From a candidate division FCPU426 bacterium (lineage in GTDB: Bacteria; Oederibacteriota; Muellerivitia; Muellerivitales; Muellerivitaceae): a DNA stretch of 50,616 nt. Below the pieces are notes generated by a model. The model was given only the letters and a program-made list of their open reading frames with translations, searched no databases and was not told the origin of the DNA. Positions 24,221 to 33,028 of this stretch are shown piece after piece (position 1 is the stretch's first letter; each line of letters starts with the position of its first letter). Position numbers and translations under genes: made by a program. Location of the stretch: the NCBI GenBank assembly GCA_003136635.1, contig PLFD01000025.1, positions 146,079-196,694 of the forward strand, read 5' to 3'.

Positions 24221-25069
24221 ATGGACTTTAATGCTTATTTGAATTTAATCAGCAGTCAGAAAAACCTTCCTTTCATTTTATTTATCAGCGTTTTTTTTGT
24301 TCTTTCCGTCTTGGAAATCAAATATGGCGGCTATAAAGAAAAAATTCCCCGTCTTTTGCGCTGGCCCAATCATTTTTTATTAATTATTTTTAACGCGGTT
24401 CTTTTTCGAGTGCTCTTTCCGGGATTTTGTCTTTATGCCGCCATATTCGCCGCCGAACACCGATTCGGGCTTTTGAACCAAGTACCGGTTCCAAGTCTTT
24501 TCGGTATTATCATCACAATTATCTTTCTTGATTGGACCCTTTATTATCTGCACCGTGTTTATCATGCCGTTCCCCTGCTGTGGAAGATTCACCGGGTTCA
24601 CCATACTGATGTGGAAGTAGATGTCACAACCGGTCTTCGGTTCCATACGATTGAAATTTTAATGACCACTTTGGTTGAAGCCTCCGTGATTTATCTGATG
24701 GGAGCGCCCGTTTATGGGGTTTTCGTTTTTGAACTCTGGATTGGCGTCAGCAACCTTTTTAACCATTCCAACATTCGAATTCCTGCCGCTTTAGAAAAGA
24801 TGCTGCGATGGTTCATCATCACGCCTGACATGCACCGAACCCACCACTCTTCCAGCCCCACCGAAACCAACAGCGACTTTGGATTTAATTTTTCCTGGTG
24901 GGACAGACTTTTTATGACCTATCACGAGCCTTTGAAGGCGGGAAAAGAAAAATTGGGTTTGAACATCTTTGAGGATATCCGCTATTTCGAGTTCAAATCA
25001 CTGCTGCTTCAGCCCTTTTTAGACAAAAAAGGGAAATTCAAATTCAAAAATATTACTCGCGAGAATTAA
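24221..25069 (+). CDS. Fatty acid hydroxylase / sterol desaturase family protein
   Basis: 282 residues with about four hydrophobic segments and the di-iron His clusters of the family: HRVYH near residue 110, HRVHH near 123, and HRTHHSS near 206, followed by TNSDFGFNFSWWDRLF. These membrane enzymes hydroxylate or desaturate lipids; bacterial members act on fatty acids, hopanoids, ether lipids or carotenoids, and the substrate here is unknown. GGAGG lies 6 bases before the ATG. Its 3' end overlaps that of the convergent glycosyltransferase gene by 17 bases. Confidence 0.92.
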   Translation: MDFNAYLNLISSQKNLPFILFISVFFVLSVLEIKYGGYKEKIPRLLRWPNHFLLIIFNAVLFRVLFPGFCLYAAIFAAEHRFGLLNQVPVPSLFGIIITIIFLDWTLYYLHRVYHAVPLLWKIHRVHHTDVEVDVTTGLRFHTIEILMTTLVEASVIYLMGAPVYGVFVFELWIGVSNLFNHSNIRIPAALEKMLRWFIITPDMHRTHHSSSPTETNSDFGFNFSWWDRLFMTYHEPLKAGKEKLGLNIFEDIRYFEFKSLLLQPFLDKKGKFKFKNITREN

Positions 25070-26714
25070 TCGGATAGGCGCAGTATCCCCGATATTGAAG
25101 AAATGGGGCCGAGGGAAGCCACGATTTGTCTTTCGTTTCTGATCGACGGCCTGGAATTTCAAAATAATACCAACTATCCGCTACTTTCCCCGTGGGCTCG
25201 GTTTTGTTTAACCAGCTTTCCACGATAGGACGCGTAGTAGGAAAAGCCACTGGTCCCAGTTGATAGAAACTGGCATTTACCACATAAACTGAACCAGGTT
25301 GAGGTTTAAGCAAATCCTCTTTTTGAAACGGCTCCCAATCCAATCCATAGTCTTGAGGATCAACTCCGCCTAAATAGGCCAGCTTTACCTTCCCCCAATT
25401 TCTTTCACGAGCTTTCAGGGATAATCTTTTTAAATCCTGTCCCCAATCCAGATTGGAATCAGCTAGATAGTAAAGCTTCCGGTTGGGCGGTACTAATTCG
25501 TTTAAATAGCTGAGTGAATGGAGAAAATTAAGTCCAACACTCGTTGTTTGCCATAAAAAGAGCCCTGCCAACATCCAGACAAAAAAGATCTTTTGCTTCC
25601 CTTCCTTCCAAAACCAAACCACACCCTGCGCCGCGATCAAAAAAAGAAAAGGATAAATGGGAAGCAAATAACGGATGCCTAAATTGGGAGTCGGCAATAC
25701 AGTAATAAAAAAGAAAATAGCCGGAAGCCATTGCCACAAAGGAATTTGAATTTTTTTAAACAAAAACAAGCCTGAGGTAAACACCAAAACAAAAAGAAAC
25801 GGCAAAGGTTCCTTCAACAAAAAAGCGATGGGAAGGTAATACCAGTGACTTTCCAGGGTGCATCGCCCCAAAAGATAAACCGGATAGGGGTGTTTGGCGA
25901 AAACAAAATCTTCCGCGAATTTTTCGGGCAAGTTGGCTAAAACCGCTGATGGATAAGGCGAAAACAAGAAAGTCGGCAAATAAAGCAAAAAAATAAGAGC
26001 CGCAAAACCACTCAACCAGCAGACCCAGTATTTAAGCGGGATAGCGCCTTGCACCCCCATTGTTTGCCCGGAGTTAGCCAACTCTAGGATCATGAAGATG
26101 GGAAAGAGCGTTAAACAATAAAGCTTGGACATTACTGCCATGGCCGCCAGAACACCCGCGAAAAAGCCCCAGCTCAAATTGAATTTTTCGAAGCTCTTTT
26201 GAAAAGCCAAAATCGCGGCGAAGAAAAAAAATACTGGAATGATCTCAATTTTTGCCACACCCGCCAAGCCAAGAAAAGTTGGATTGAGCGCCCAGAAAAA
26301 AAGAGTTACGGCACAAAGTTTTAGATCATTTCGATTCATCCAGAAAAGCAAAAAACCGGTCATAAGTCCAAAAAGGCAGCTCACCCCGCGGCTCCAAAAG
26401 GTTATGGCCGGAAGCTGGTCCTTATTCCACTCAAACATAAACTCGTGACCGCGATCGATGACGTCGCCCGAAACCGGAAAAGTTTTTAAATTCAAAGCCA
26501 GCAGGGGCAAAGCCGTCAACCCCGATGCCAGAGGCGGGTGCAGGTGAGGTGTCCACACGTCACCGCGGGTCAAATAATAATATCCGTTAGTGATTTCTGC
26601 CGGTTCATCATTAGTGAGTGAATCCGTATTTAACCTGGGAAGAACTTGGATGGAATAGACAAACGCGGAAAGGAGAAATAGTCCATAGATTTTTAAACCA
26701 TTGAATGATTTCAC
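25053..26714 (-). CDS. GT39-like membrane glycosyltransferase (ArnT/PMT superfamily)
   Basis: 553 residues with about eleven hydrophobic helices. The first loop contains TNDEPAEITNGYYYLTRGD and HPPLASGL, the acidic DE pair and HPPL being the family pattern for the catalytic loop of GT-C enzymes that take sugars from polyprenyl phosphate. Its C-terminal 150 residues are soluble, with LADSNLDWGQDLKRL, a stretch common in bacterial GT39-like proteins. Probable role: transfer of a sugar to a lipid or protein on the periplasmic side. The start is a GTG at 26714. The 3' end overlaps the convergent hydroxylase gene. Confidence 0.82.
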   Translation of the reverse strand: MKSFNGLKIYGLFLLSAFVYSIQVLPRLNTDSLTNDEPAEITNGYYYLTRGDVWTPHLHPPLASGLTALPLLALNLKTFPVSGDVIDRGHEFMFEWNKDQLPAITFWSRGVSCLFGLMTGFLLFWMNRNDLKLCAVTLFFWALNPTFLGLAGVAKIEIIPVFFFFAAILAFQKSFEKFNLSWGFFAGVLAAMAVMSKLYCLTLFPIFMILELANSGQTMGVQGAIPLKYWVCWLSGFAALIFLLYLPTFLFSPYPSAVLANLPEKFAEDFVFAKHPYPVYLLGRCTLESHWYYLPIAFLLKEPLPFLFVLVFTSGLFLFKKIQIPLWQWLPAIFFFITVLPTPNLGIRYLLPIYPFLFLIAAQGVVWFWKEGKQKIFFVWMLAGLFLWQTTSVGLNFLHSLSYLNELVPPNRKLYYLADSNLDWGQDLKRLSLKARERNWGKVKLAYLGGVDPQDYGLDWEPFQKEDLLKPQPGSVYVVNASFYQLGPVAFPTTRPIVESWLNKTEPTGKVADSWYYFEIPGRRSETKDKSWLPSAPFLQYRGYCAYPINSRE

Positions 26715-26763
26715 GCTTTTATTCTACTCAAGTGTTGGAGATGAAATGAAGTTTGTTTAATCT

Positions 26764-26814
26764 TAAAAATAAAAAGGCGCGGAACCCCGGATTGACCGCG
26801 GGGAATCGCGCCTT
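26764..26814 (-). terminator. Rho-independent terminator of the small Ser/Ala-rich protein gene
   Basis: Read on the minus strand, AAGGCGCG (26814-26807) pairs with CGCGCCTT (26781-26774), with inner pairing CCCCG/CGGGG, and is followed by TTTTTATTTTT. It starts 18 bases after the stop of the gene at 26832-27275. Confidence 0.88.
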
Positions 26815-26831
26815 GCGTCCAGACGGTAAAA

Positions 26832-27275
26832 TCACATCAAAGAATTAACACTCGAACCTAACGAGTTCAAATCGTTGTTGAATTGCGATTGAGAAAACAA
26901 AGAAGCCTGTTGATCTAGGTTTAACGCCTGGGCAGCAGTTGAACTGGGACCCAGTAAATTGGCTAAATCCGTTTCCCAGGTCGGTATGGAAAACGGCGAA
27001 CTATTGCCACCCAAAATGGAAGCAAGACTGGCAATGGAAGAAAAGTCTGTGGCGCTGGAAGAAGGATCGTCCATCGAAGAAAGCACATTAAGATCGCTAT
27101 ATTGCACTTGGGCAAAATCCACCTGAGCTTTTTGCGCTGGAGTTTTCACCGCGCTCATCGCTTGACTAAAGAGTGAATTGAAATCGGTAGACGTGCCGCT
27201 TGCGGCACCCAATAAAGAGCTGTAATCACCGGCCAAAGCATTTGAAACGGGGTTTGTATTGGAAATGGAACTCAT
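26832..27275 (-). CDS. Small Ser/Ala-rich protein of unknown function, strong ribosome site
   Basis: 147 residues without a signal peptide or membrane segment, rich in Ser, Ala, Leu, Asn and Gln, with a single Trp (PTWETDL) and no Cys. I do not recognise a family; the helical LFSQAMSAVKTPAQKAQVDF near residues 35-54 may form a coiled or amphipathic helix. The gene has one of the best ribosome sites in the window, AAGGAGGT 5 bases before the ATG, and a textbook terminator, so it is a single-gene transcript probably translated strongly. It could be a structural or a signal-less exported protein; this is inference. Confidence 0.7.
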   Translation of the reverse strand: MSSISNTNPVSNALAGDYSSLLGAASGTSTDFNSLFSQAMSAVKTPAQKAQVDFAQVQYSDLNVLSSMDDPSSSATDFSSIASLASILGGNSSPFSIPTWETDLANLLGPSSTAAQALNLDQQASLFSQSQFNNDLNSLGSSVNSLM

Positions 27276-27356
27276 AGCGACCTCCTTATCTTCCCTTCCT
27301 AACGGTTGTTTTTTTTATTTCAACAGTGGAATAACTCCATTTATAAACAATCCTAT

Positions 27357-28889
27357 TTAAAGGTTTTTGAGTGGTTTTGGCAAATAAACGACTCTTTTAT
27401 CGTACACGAACAAGAGGGCTCCATCCGGCTGTTTAGCGGGAAGTTGGGAAAGCGGGTAAATTTTATAATCGCTGTAAAACTCCAATACCCTGGCATCTGT
27501 TTCTTCTCCCACAAAATAAAGGGGTTCTCCAGGATAGAGGGCGGGATGTGTCAGAACAGCCAGAACCCAAACCCGGTTAGGATCAGGTGGATTGCGCCAA
27601 TAATTTTGGGTTTTAAACCCGCAACCCAAAACCCAAATCGTCAACAGAGCGCCCATCCACTCTTTACGAAGCCCCCAGGACGATGGCAACGTTAACAAAA
27701 GACAAATAATGAAAGAACCGCTTAAGACCCATGGGAGGTACTCGTCACCCGTAAAACCATTGAGCAGGCCCAACAAGGCCGCCAACCCCGCCGCTAAGGC
27801 TACCCGGCGGTCATTTGCGAACCGAAAAAGAAAAGCGAAACTTAAAGCGGCGACTGGCAAAAGGGGAAGAATGTAATTAATGAAGGTTGAAATAAAAACT
27901 ACGATGAAAAAGAGATAATAAAAGAAAAAAGACGACCCGATGATGCTAGTCGCGTCAAAGTAATTTCGGCTGGATTGCCGCCAGCCTTCCCGTACCCAAA
28001 GAAAAAAACTAAGGGGCAAGAACGGCCAAAAAAAAGCCATTCCCTCTTGAGCCAGAATGCCGTAGAACTCCCAATGATATTCCATTCGCGACAGTGAACC
28101 AAAACTGCTTCCGTGTGCCCGGGCGGCTACGTCTATCGCCCATTCCCATTTTAAATAGGGCATTCCGAACGTAAGAATATTACAGGTCATCCACGCGGTC
28201 ATAAAAAATAACGCGGGTAAAAATAATCGGACAAAAACTTGTTTAGACGAAAAAGGCCACGGACGGCGGAAAGCTAACGCCAAAAGCAAAGCTGGCACTA
28301 AAACAAAACCATGCCAGGACTTGACCGCAACGGCTGTCATCAGCCACAAACCAGCGTATAAAAGCTCCCGGTTGGCTTCTTTCTCCTTGGGGGAGTCGAA
28401 CGCTTTCGTCAGATGCCACCAAACACCCAACAAACAACTCAAAAGAGCCATATCGAGTGTTGCTACTCGGCTATAAAGAATAAAATGTTCCTGAAGAATC
28501 AAGACAAGACCGGAACCGAGTCCCGCCCAAAGGTTTTTGCCGAGAACCATACCGACTCTGGTGACAAAATAAACACAAAGCGCTCCCGCTAACGCGGGCC
28601 AAACCCGAAGTGAAAACTCATTCGCGCCGAGCAGCTTGACTGTCGCCCCCTGAAGCCAAAAAATAAGTGGAGGTTTGTCCCAAAAAGGCTCACCGTGAAA
28701 CATCATCGGCCACCAATGATTATCGCGGGCCTCTGATAAAACAATATCCGCGTACATTGATTCGTCTAACCCCAGTAGTCTGTTTTTTCCAAGCCAGGGT
28801 AAAAGGGCTAAAAAATAAACCACAGCCAAAATAGTTCCAGGAAAAAAGGCGAAAAGAGAAAACGGCTTTTTAAGGGGTGCTGACACCAT
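27357..28889 (-). CDS. GT39 membrane glycosyltransferase (ArnT-like)
   Basis: 510 residues with about eleven hydrophobic segments. The first periplasmic loop has GLDESMYADIVLSEAR and then FWDKPPLIFWLQG, the DE acid pair and the KPPL motif of ArnT-type GT39 enzymes, which move a sugar (Ara4N in ArnT) from undecaprenyl phosphate onto lipid A or another acceptor. Its acceptor and sugar are not known. A short soluble C-terminal tail (from FVGEETDARVLEF) follows the last helix. GAGG lies 11 bases before the ATG. It stands alone between the Ser/Ala-rich gene and the envelope cluster. Confidence 0.87.
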   Translation of the reverse strand: MVSAPLKKPFSLFAFFPGTILAVVYFLALLPWLGKNRLLGLDESMYADIVLSEARDNHWWPMMFHGEPFWDKPPLIFWLQGATVKLLGANEFSLRVWPALAGALCVYFVTRVGMVLGKNLWAGLGSGLVLILQEHFILYSRVATLDMALLSCLLGVWWHLTKAFDSPKEKEANRELLYAGLWLMTAVAVKSWHGFVLVPALLLALAFRRPWPFSSKQVFVRLFLPALFFMTAWMTCNILTFGMPYLKWEWAIDVAARAHGSSFGSLSRMEYHWEFYGILAQEGMAFFWPFLPLSFFLWVREGWRQSSRNYFDATSIIGSSFFFYYLFFIVVFISTFINYILPLLPVAALSFAFLFRFANDRRVALAAGLAALLGLLNGFTGDEYLPWVLSGSFIICLLLTLPSSWGLRKEWMGALLTIWVLGCGFKTQNYWRNPPDPNRVWVLAVLTHPALYPGEPLYFVGEETDARVLEFYSDYKIYPLSQLPAKQPDGALLFVYDKRVVYLPKPLKNL

Positions 28890-29018
28890 CGAGAATATAC
28901 CTCGTTTTACAGGAGAAGGATAATTTTGAAAAAAATACCTATGAAATAATTCGAAACTGACTGGATTTTATGTGGTTTAGGAAGATGCTTTTTTACAGAA
29001 AACTAAAAATTTTAAAGT

Positions 29019-29771
29019 CTATTCCGAGGTCGGCGTTTCTTCGGGGGTGGGTGTCGGGGTCGGAAGACTCTTGTTGTAATACTTATCGAATTTTTTCAAC
29101 GCGCCTTCATCTTTGCAATCAGAGCAATTGGAGACGCTTTTGACCTGTTCAGTGTCAAACAAGACCGAATCATCGGCATAAAACAATTCAGGATTTTCTT
29201 TTTGTTTATTTTTGCCGCAAATACTAGTCAATTTAAAGAAGGCTAAATAAGGTTGTGTCCATTGCACCAATTCAAATTGTGGGGGTTGGCAATCCCAATT
29301 ATGAAAATCGATCCGATCAGATAAGGTTTTCTCTAAATCGGACGTAATATCCGTTGTGGTTCCCTTGTTGATATCCACAAAGTAAGTTTTCCAAACGCCG
29401 TCCAAAACCTCTAAATGCATGAAATATTTTAGACTATCGGGGGCCCAATCAAAACGGACGGCTTTAAGCCGGGGCGGATCGCCGTTATCCCACTCGATTT
29501 CAAAAGTTTTTTTATCGGTCTGATGCACCAAAACAGGTCCGGCGTCGGCCGTTTCAAAATGGCGGTCAGGATTTTCTATATTTTCCAAAATAACTGGATA
29601 ACGAAAAAAAATATTGTCGTCTACCCTTCGGTCCAAAACCTGTTCGACAAGAACCCGATAACGTCCATTAGGAGATTCGGATAAATAAGCCTGTTGGCCT
29701 GCCCAGAGTTTCAAAGGAAATATCGTTCCCAAAAAAATTATCACTAAAAACAATTTTTGGAAAAAGTTCAT
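29019..29771 (-). CDS. Exported protein of unknown function with Thr/Pro tail
   Basis: 250 residues from the ATG at 29771 (MNFFQKLFLVIIF), where the signal peptide begins; a TTG at 29786 would add five residues. The mature part starts SESPNGRYRVLVEQ, a pattern seen in secreted beta-rich proteins, and has WDNGDPPRLKAVRFDWAPDS, which recalls a beta-propeller-type blade. Two Cys pairs may form disulfides. It ends with a TPTPTPEETPT tail. No family is recognised. It follows the beta-barrel gene at 29804 by about 30 bases and is probably co-transcribed with it. Confidence 0.7.
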   Translation of the reverse strand: MNFFQKLFLVIIFLGTIFPLKLWAGQQAYLSESPNGRYRVLVEQVLDRRVDDNIFFRYPVILENIENPDRHFETADAGPVLVHQTDKKTFEIEWDNGDPPRLKAVRFDWAPDSLKYFMHLEVLDGVWKTYFVDINKGTTTDITSDLEKTLSDRIDFHNWDCQPPQFELVQWTQPYLAFFKLTSICGKNKQKENPELFYADDSVLFDTEQVKSVSNCSDCKDEGALKKFDKYYNKSLPTPTPTPEETPTSE

Positions 29772-29803
29772 TTCAGATTCTTTCAATGATGTTGAACGGA
29801 TAT

Positions 29804-30664
29804 CTACTGGTCAATCCCGACAGTCATTCCAAGATAGAAATTAAGACCGTTGCCTTCAAGACTGCCTTGATTTGTGCCACCCGTGCTAGTGGTGCCGGTA
29901 GTACTCGTGGGTAAATCACCCGGATCGGGTGTAAGATTAGATTTTGAAGCGCCATTTATTTGCTGAAAAGTTGTGAATCTTTGAATTACTCCACCCACCA
30001 ATGAAAACCCATCGCCCAAATAAAGTTCCGCACCAACTCCCAAATTCAATCCATAACCTGTATCGGTTTGATCACCCGACCAAAGATACTCGTCGAATAG
30101 TTGCGTAGTCGAATCATACGCAAAAAGTTCGGACGTATTATGAGAAGATAAATAGGCGAAATTCATGCCTAAATCGATAAAAGGCTGAAGAGGAAGGGTC
30201 GTGAAAAAATATCTTTTTAAATCGAAGTTGAGCGTTGTATATACAGCGGAAGTCGTAAATGTGGTTGGGTTTCCTGAAACATCCGTACTGTAAACAGAAG
30301 CTGTATGAGTACTATACCAATAACTCATCTCTATCGCCCAAGGTCCTTCGCGATGCCCTACCATACCGCCAAAACCGAAATTTCTGTTGATTGTCGGAAT
30401 AAAATCCAATTCTTCATTTGTAAATCCTCCTCCCGTTAACGACACGGGAGCGGTTAAAAAACTCGTATAGCCAGTAAAGTCATTATTGTTATCAATGTTT
30501 GCAGAAGTGCCAAAAAAACCGATATAGCTTCGATGCTGAATAAAATCGTGGGATTCGGGCATACCGTAAGTTTCTACTTCATCATCAGCCCAAGCCTTAA
30601 ACATTGCGCCAAAACAAAGTATTGAAAAAAGTGTCGCCAAAAACGCAATTCGGTTTAATCTCAT
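29804..30664 (-). CDS. Outer-membrane beta-barrel protein (paralogue of the one at 33029-33781)
   Basis: 286 residues with a signal peptide ending near AWA-DDE. The mature sequence is barrel-like: alternating strands with aromatic girdles, FGFGGMVGHREGPWAIEMSYW, NFDLKRYFFTTLPLQPFIDLG, and a final LNFYLGMTVGID. The protein at 33029 has matching positions (WGILIGHREEVYALEVSFW, FKRYFLTELQFQPFLDLG), so they are paralogues. A Thr/Gly/Ser-rich loop near residues 245-265 is probably surface exposed. It starts a new transcript after the terminator at 30838-30870. Confidence 0.82.
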   Translation of the reverse strand: MRLNRIAFLATLFSILCFGAMFKAWADDEVETYGMPESHDFIQHRSYIGFFGTSANIDNNNDFTGYTSFLTAPVSLTGGGFTNEELDFIPTINRNFGFGGMVGHREGPWAIEMSYWYSTHTASVYSTDVSGNPTTFTTSAVYTTLNFDLKRYFFTTLPLQPFIDLGMNFAYLSSHNTSELFAYDSTTQLFDEYLWSGDQTDTGYGLNLGVGAELYLGDGFSLVGGVIQRFTTFQQINGASKSNLTPDPGDLPTSTTGTTSTGGTNQGSLEGNGLNFYLGMTVGIDQ

Positions 30665-30837
30665 TCTGCCCCCGTCCTCTATTTAACGTTTTAAAGCCAA
30701 AACAAAAGAATCTAAACTTGAATCATTTTAACCCAATAAACTTAATAAATATAAGCGAAAACTGAAAAACTAAGGTTTTCTGCAGTTTTAATTCTTTTCA
30801 TTAAACTTAGCTTTTTAAGGTTTAAAGACTGTCCTCA

Positions 30838-30870
30838 ACAAAAAAGGCCCCGGTGTATGCCGGAGCCTTT
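30838..30870 (-). terminator. Intrinsic terminator after the NHL lipoprotein genes
   Basis: On the minus strand, AAAGGCTCCGG and CCGGGGCCTTT form a stem (one-base bulge region) around a 6-base loop, followed by TTTTTTGTTG. It lies about 25 bases beyond the stop at 30893. Confidence 0.82.
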
Positions 30871-30892
30871 GACAAAATTTGCTTCAATTTGT

Positions 30893-32008
30893 TTAGGGTG
30901 TTACTGAATAAATTTGAGTATTAGCGTAATCAGCTACCAACAAATTGCTATTTGTACCAAGGAAAACTAATCCTACCGGATCAGGGTTAGAAGTGGCAGG
31001 ATTTCCTAAGCCAGAGGTAATAAATGTGCCTGTAGAAGTATATTCCTCTATTTGATCCGTCCCCGAATCAGCAAGATAGATATTATTGTTGGTATCCAAT
31101 GTTATTCCATAGACATCCGAATCTTCACTCACAGCCGTCCAAAATTGACTTGAGTAGCTTGTTCCCGAATTATTAGTAAATATTTTCACAAACTGATTGC
31201 TCGCATCTACAACGTAAACTTTACCCGTACTATCAACCGCTACCGCACTTGGATTGTTAAATGAAATGTTTCCGCCTGCCGAACCATTAAATTCAGCCAA
31301 AATTGAAAGAGAAGAATTAAATACTTCGACATAATCATGACCTGTATCGGCAATATATATGTTTCCACTGCCATCAACAGCAATTCCTTCAGGGTCCAAG
31401 AATGATCCGGGGCCACCGCTAACGGCAGACCAACTCGTTACAGAATTTAAAAAACCTCCCGAAGGCGTCATCTCATATACAGCATTATTCACCTGATCCA
31501 CTACATAAATATTGCCGCCATAATAAACCACGCCGTTTGGTTGACCAAAAGCGTTGGAACCATTGTAAGTTGTTAAAGGAACTCCTAACGAAGTGCCGCT
31601 CGTATTAAACATTTGTATTAAACCACCTGTACTGCCTTCGGTACCTTCAGCGACATAAATGGTAGTTGAGCCATCATAAGCGACTCCATTCGGTGGAGCA
31701 CTTGTAGTCCAAGTCGTTCCATTCAGTTCAGGCGTGGGTTGCGAAGGTGAACCGGTATTAACAAAAGTGGATGTGGGTGTGGCGGTATTGATAACCGGCG
31801 GTGAAAAAGGTGTGGCAGTGCTTGTCCCCAAACCGGGTGTAGGTGTGCTGGTATAACCCGCCCAATTAGTGGGTGTAGAAGTAAAGGTAAAAGTATACGT
31901 AGCGGTTAAGTTATAAGTAGCCAAAGGTCCTGTGGGCTGGTTATTCGTGCAAGCTAAAGGCACGATCAGTCCAGTGAGAACAATTAGAATTAAAGCCAAC
32001 TTTTTCAT
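30893..32008 (-). CDS. NHL-repeat lipoprotein with Thr/Pro-rich linker (A)
   Basis: 371 residues from the ATG at 32008 (MKKLALILIVLTG) with AAGGT 8 bases upstream. The signal ends in a lipobox-like VPLAC, so the Cys is probably lipidated. About residues 25-100 form a linker rich in Thr, Pro and Ser. The rest is a beta-propeller of NHL-type repeats, with recurring PNGVVYYGGNIYVVD, PEGIAVDGSGNIYIADTGHDYV and PSAVAVDSTGKVYVVD units. NHL propellers usually bind proteins or ligands; this one should sit at the outer-membrane face. It is the last gene of a cluster with a second NHL lipoprotein and a barrel. Confidence 0.85.
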   Translation of the reverse strand: MKKLALILIVLTGLIVPLACTNNQPTGPLATYNLTATYTFTFTSTPTNWAGYTSTPTPGLGTSTATPFSPPVINTATPTSTFVNTGSPSQPTPELNGTTWTTSAPPNGVAYDGSTTIYVAEGTEGSTGGLIQMFNTSGTSLGVPLTTYNGSNAFGQPNGVVYYGGNIYVVDQVNNAVYEMTPSGGFLNSVTSWSAVSGGPGSFLDPEGIAVDGSGNIYIADTGHDYVEVFNSSLSILAEFNGSAGGNISFNNPSAVAVDSTGKVYVVDASNQFVKIFTNNSGTSYSSQFWTAVSEDSDVYGITLDTNNNIYLADSGTDQIEEYTSTGTFITSGLGNPATSNPDPVGLVFLGTNSNLLVADYANTQIYSVTP

Positions 32009-32031
32009 TACTCTTACCTTTTCATTGTTCC

Positions 32032-33015
32032 TCAAGGGAACTGAAGCAATTCACCATTACCGGAATCGACTACATAAACATTTGCCGAAGAATCCAAGGC
32101 GATTCCCTCGGGGTTTACCAGCGTTCCCAAACCAATAATATTTACAGGCGAGCTGGTATAACCACCAGATACAAATCCAAATTCTTCAATTTGATGATTA
32201 CCTGTATCTGAAACATAAAGATTATTATTAACATCAAGCGCTACAGCATAAGGGGTATTGAATCCCTGAATAGTCGCGGCAACCGAGCCTGCAGAAGTAT
32301 AAACACGCACATTTCCGTCGCTGCCCGCTACAAGAAGTCGACCTGTACTGTCCACCGCTAACCCATAAGGAATAATGGATGATAAAGGCAATATTCCTGT
32401 TCCATTGAAAGCAGTATTTAACCCACCAGCAGGAAGTGAAAGAGAAACTATTCGACTATTACCAGAATCGCTAACATAAAGAACAGTAGCTGTATTGTTA
32501 ACCGCCACCCCGTATAAAGTAGTCGACATAGAAGCTGAATATTGTAAAGGTGGGACATCTCCGTTCGAGTCATACTTTGATACAGTATTTCCAGTACCCA
32601 CATTACCCACTACATAAAGATTGCCGGAACTATCAACCGCAATTGCTCTAGGTGAAGTATAAACAAGTCCGTTCTTTGTCTTTGGCGGCCAAGAAGTATT
32701 GTAAACACCGTTAACATATTGCTTAATTAAGCTATTTCCCATATCACCCACATAAACATTACCTTTCGAATCAATCGCCAAAGCATAAGGGGTATTAAAC
32801 CCGCTGATAGGATAAGGAATCGGCGTAGGCGTAATAGTAAATGTCGGCGTAAAAGTAAATGTGGGCGTGGGGGTCCAAGCCGGATTGTTGGCCGCAACGG
32901 TTTGTGCTGGCGCGATAAAAGCCGTATTGGGTGTTTGGTTAGAACAAGAAATACCCAACAAAAGAACGTTTAAGCCCATTCCCGTAAACAAGAAAACAAT
33001 TAATATCCGTTTCAT
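32032..33015 (-). CDS. NHL-repeat lipoprotein with Thr/Pro-rich linker (B)
   Basis: 327 residues from the ATG at 33015 (MKRILIVFLFTG) with GGAAAGG about 8 bases upstream. The signal peptide ends at LGISC, a weaker lipobox than in its neighbour. A linker of WTPTPTFTFTPTFTITPTP type follows (about residues 45-65), then six or so NHL repeats with the recurring pattern YALAIDSKGNVYVGDMGN and PEGIALDSSANVYVVDSGNG. Same family as the next gene, from which it is separated by 23 bases. Together with the barrel at 33029 it forms a three-gene transcription unit ending at 30838-30870. Confidence 0.85.
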   Translation of the reverse strand: MKRILIVFLFTGMGLNVLLLGISCSNQTPNTAFIAPAQTVAANNPAWTPTPTFTFTPTFTITPTPIPYPISGFNTPYALAIDSKGNVYVGDMGNSLIKQYVNGVYNTSWPPKTKNGLVYTSPRAIAVDSSGNLYVVGNVGTGNTVSKYDSNGDVPPLQYSASMSTTLYGVAVNNTATVLYVSDSGNSRIVSLSLPAGGLNTAFNGTGILPLSSIIPYGLAVDSTGRLLVAGSDGNVRVYTSAGSVAATIQGFNTPYAVALDVNNNLYVSDTGNHQIEEFGFVSGGYTSSPVNIIGLGTLVNPEGIALDSSANVYVVDSGNGELLQFP

Positions 33016-33028
33016 GTCTGAGCCTTTC

